A stretch of 64,000 nt of DNA from Bacteroidota bacterium (GTDB taxonomy: Bacteria; Bacteroidota; Bacteroidia; Sphingobacteriales; Sphingobacteriaceae): NCBI GenBank assembly GCA_013288685.1, contig JABDBM010000002.1, positions 107,220 through 171,219 on the forward strand, given 5' to 3'. The stretch's first letter is position 1. Each line of letters begins with the position of its first letter. This document shows positions 63,452-64,000 of this stretch, in pieces. Made by a program: the position numbers and the translations under genes. The notes below the pieces were generated by a model. It was not told the DNA's origin and did no database searches. It was given only the letters and a program-made list of their open reading frames with translations.

Positions 63452-64000
63452 TCATCCCCGGCAACATTTTGCGCAAGGCCCCCCGGCTACATGTACCATA
63501 GTATCCAGTCCAACCACATCGAACGTACGAAAAGTTGCGGATTTGGGGTGACCGATAATCGCACCAGTCAACTCATCTGCCTCTTCAATTGTCAGCCCTG
63601 TGTTATTCGTATAATGCAGGGTCGACATTAAACTGAAAACCCCTATCCTATTACCTATAAATGCTGGCGTATCTTTGGCTAAAACGGGCGTTTTCCCTAA
63701 AAACTTTTCCCCGTATTCCAGTAAAAAGCTGGTTACATCGGGTAAGGTAAATTGCGTAGGGATAATCTCCAGCAGCGCTAAATAGCGCGGCGGATTAAAA
63801 AAGTGACTGCCACAGAAGTGTTTTTTAAAGTCATCGCTTCGGCCTTCAGCCATTAAATGAATGGCTATGCCCGATGTGTTGGAGGATATCAATGTGCCCG
63901 GTGTGCGATACTTTTCAATATTTTCAAATACCGCTCGCTTAATGTCCAGCCGCTCAATAACTGCTTCTATTATCCAATCGCAATCCGCAATTTTGGGCAT
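63452..64000 (-). CDS. 3-hydroxyacyl-CoA dehydrogenase, NAD-binding part (cut at window edge, frameshifted)
   Basis: 182 residues to the right edge. The NAD-binding half (WIIEAVIERLDIKRAVFENI, 'TLISSNTSGIAIHLMA', HFCGSHFFNPPRYLALLEI) and the start of the C-terminal domain (KDTPAFIGNRIGVF, FRTFDVVGLDTMVHV) are normal. The frame then turns into PCAKCCRG and stops. Removing one base from the C6 run at 63479-63484 restores 'AGGLAQNVAGDEASLQFNTP' and joins the downstream ORF. The two are one gene, with either a true frameshift or a sequence error. Confidence 0.85.
   Translation of the reverse strand: MPKIADCDWIIEAVIERLDIKRAVFENIEKYRTPGTLISSNTSGIAIHLMAEGRSDDFKKHFCGSHFFNPPRYLALLEIIPTQFTLPDVTSFLLEYGEKFLGKTPVLAKDTPAFIGNRIGVFSLMSTLHYTNNTGLTIEEADELTGAIIGHPKSATFRTFDVVGLDTMVHVAGGPCAKCCRG

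Overview
The window looks like a chromosomal segment from a Bacteroidota bacterium of the Sphingobacteriaceae type, close to Mucilaginibacter or Pedobacter. The evidence is the gene families (DUF3822, DUF3943, DUF4397, LytTR two-component pair, S9 and S15 peptidases), TAnnTTTG -7 promoter elements, scarce Shine-Dalgarno sites, and many palindromic intergenic repeats. No ribosomal RNA, CRISPR array, insertion-sequence transposase, prophage or replication origin was seen.

Layout. 1-3.2 kb (minus): a tripartite RND efflux operon in the order outer-membrane factor, membrane-fusion lipoprotein, RND pump; the pump is cut by the window edge. 3.6-8.6 kb (plus): a DUF4397 lipoprotein, a LytS/LytTR sensor-regulator pair and an S15-type secreted hydrolase. 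8.7-12.9 kb: a probable beta-propeller protein, a CLC-F type fluoride exporter behind a readable fluoride riboswitch, and a DUF3943 protein. 13-18 kb: an S9 peptidase, then a secreted caspase-like protein overlapping a small lipoprotein gene. 18-22.6 kb (minus): a 1555-residue Hhe-type antiphage protein (DUF4011, helicase, Vsr-like nuclease, DUF3320). 22.8-38.3 kb: mostly housekeeping genes (CDF transporter, DUF72, TspO, RecD-like helicase, GtrA, two tandem acyltransferases, RsmD, DeoR regulator with NudK, CoaD, NUDIX, PyrE, ABC-F).

38.3-51.2 kb is a complete nitrate and nitrite assimilation island: CobA (sirohaem synthesis), NirB, NirD, a Crp/Fnr regulator, an outer-membrane channel, a NarK/NasA transporter, a single-chain nitrate reductase fused to its NAD(P)H-oxidising flavoprotein and BFD domain, and an unusual NiR/SiR-like protein ending in rubredoxin. 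The nirB and channel transcripts share a three-block leader (AGGTCGCA, GGGTTAAA, CGCTTTAACAA). In both leaders the first block lies in a hairpin loop whose stem differs, so this is a candidate new cis-acting RNA. A shared palindrome suggests both units answer to the local Crp/Fnr protein.

51.2-58 kb: tRNA-Lys, an MFS transporter, an SDR, a beta-lactamase-fold hydrolase, then a degraded zone of nested palindromic repeats holding a broken HNH-endonuclease-like gene and a possibly truncated gene. 58-64 kb (minus) is a fatty-acid beta-oxidation operon: bifunctional dehydrogenase/hydratase (frameshifted at a C6 run), thiolase, alpha/beta hydrolase and acyl-CoA synthetase.
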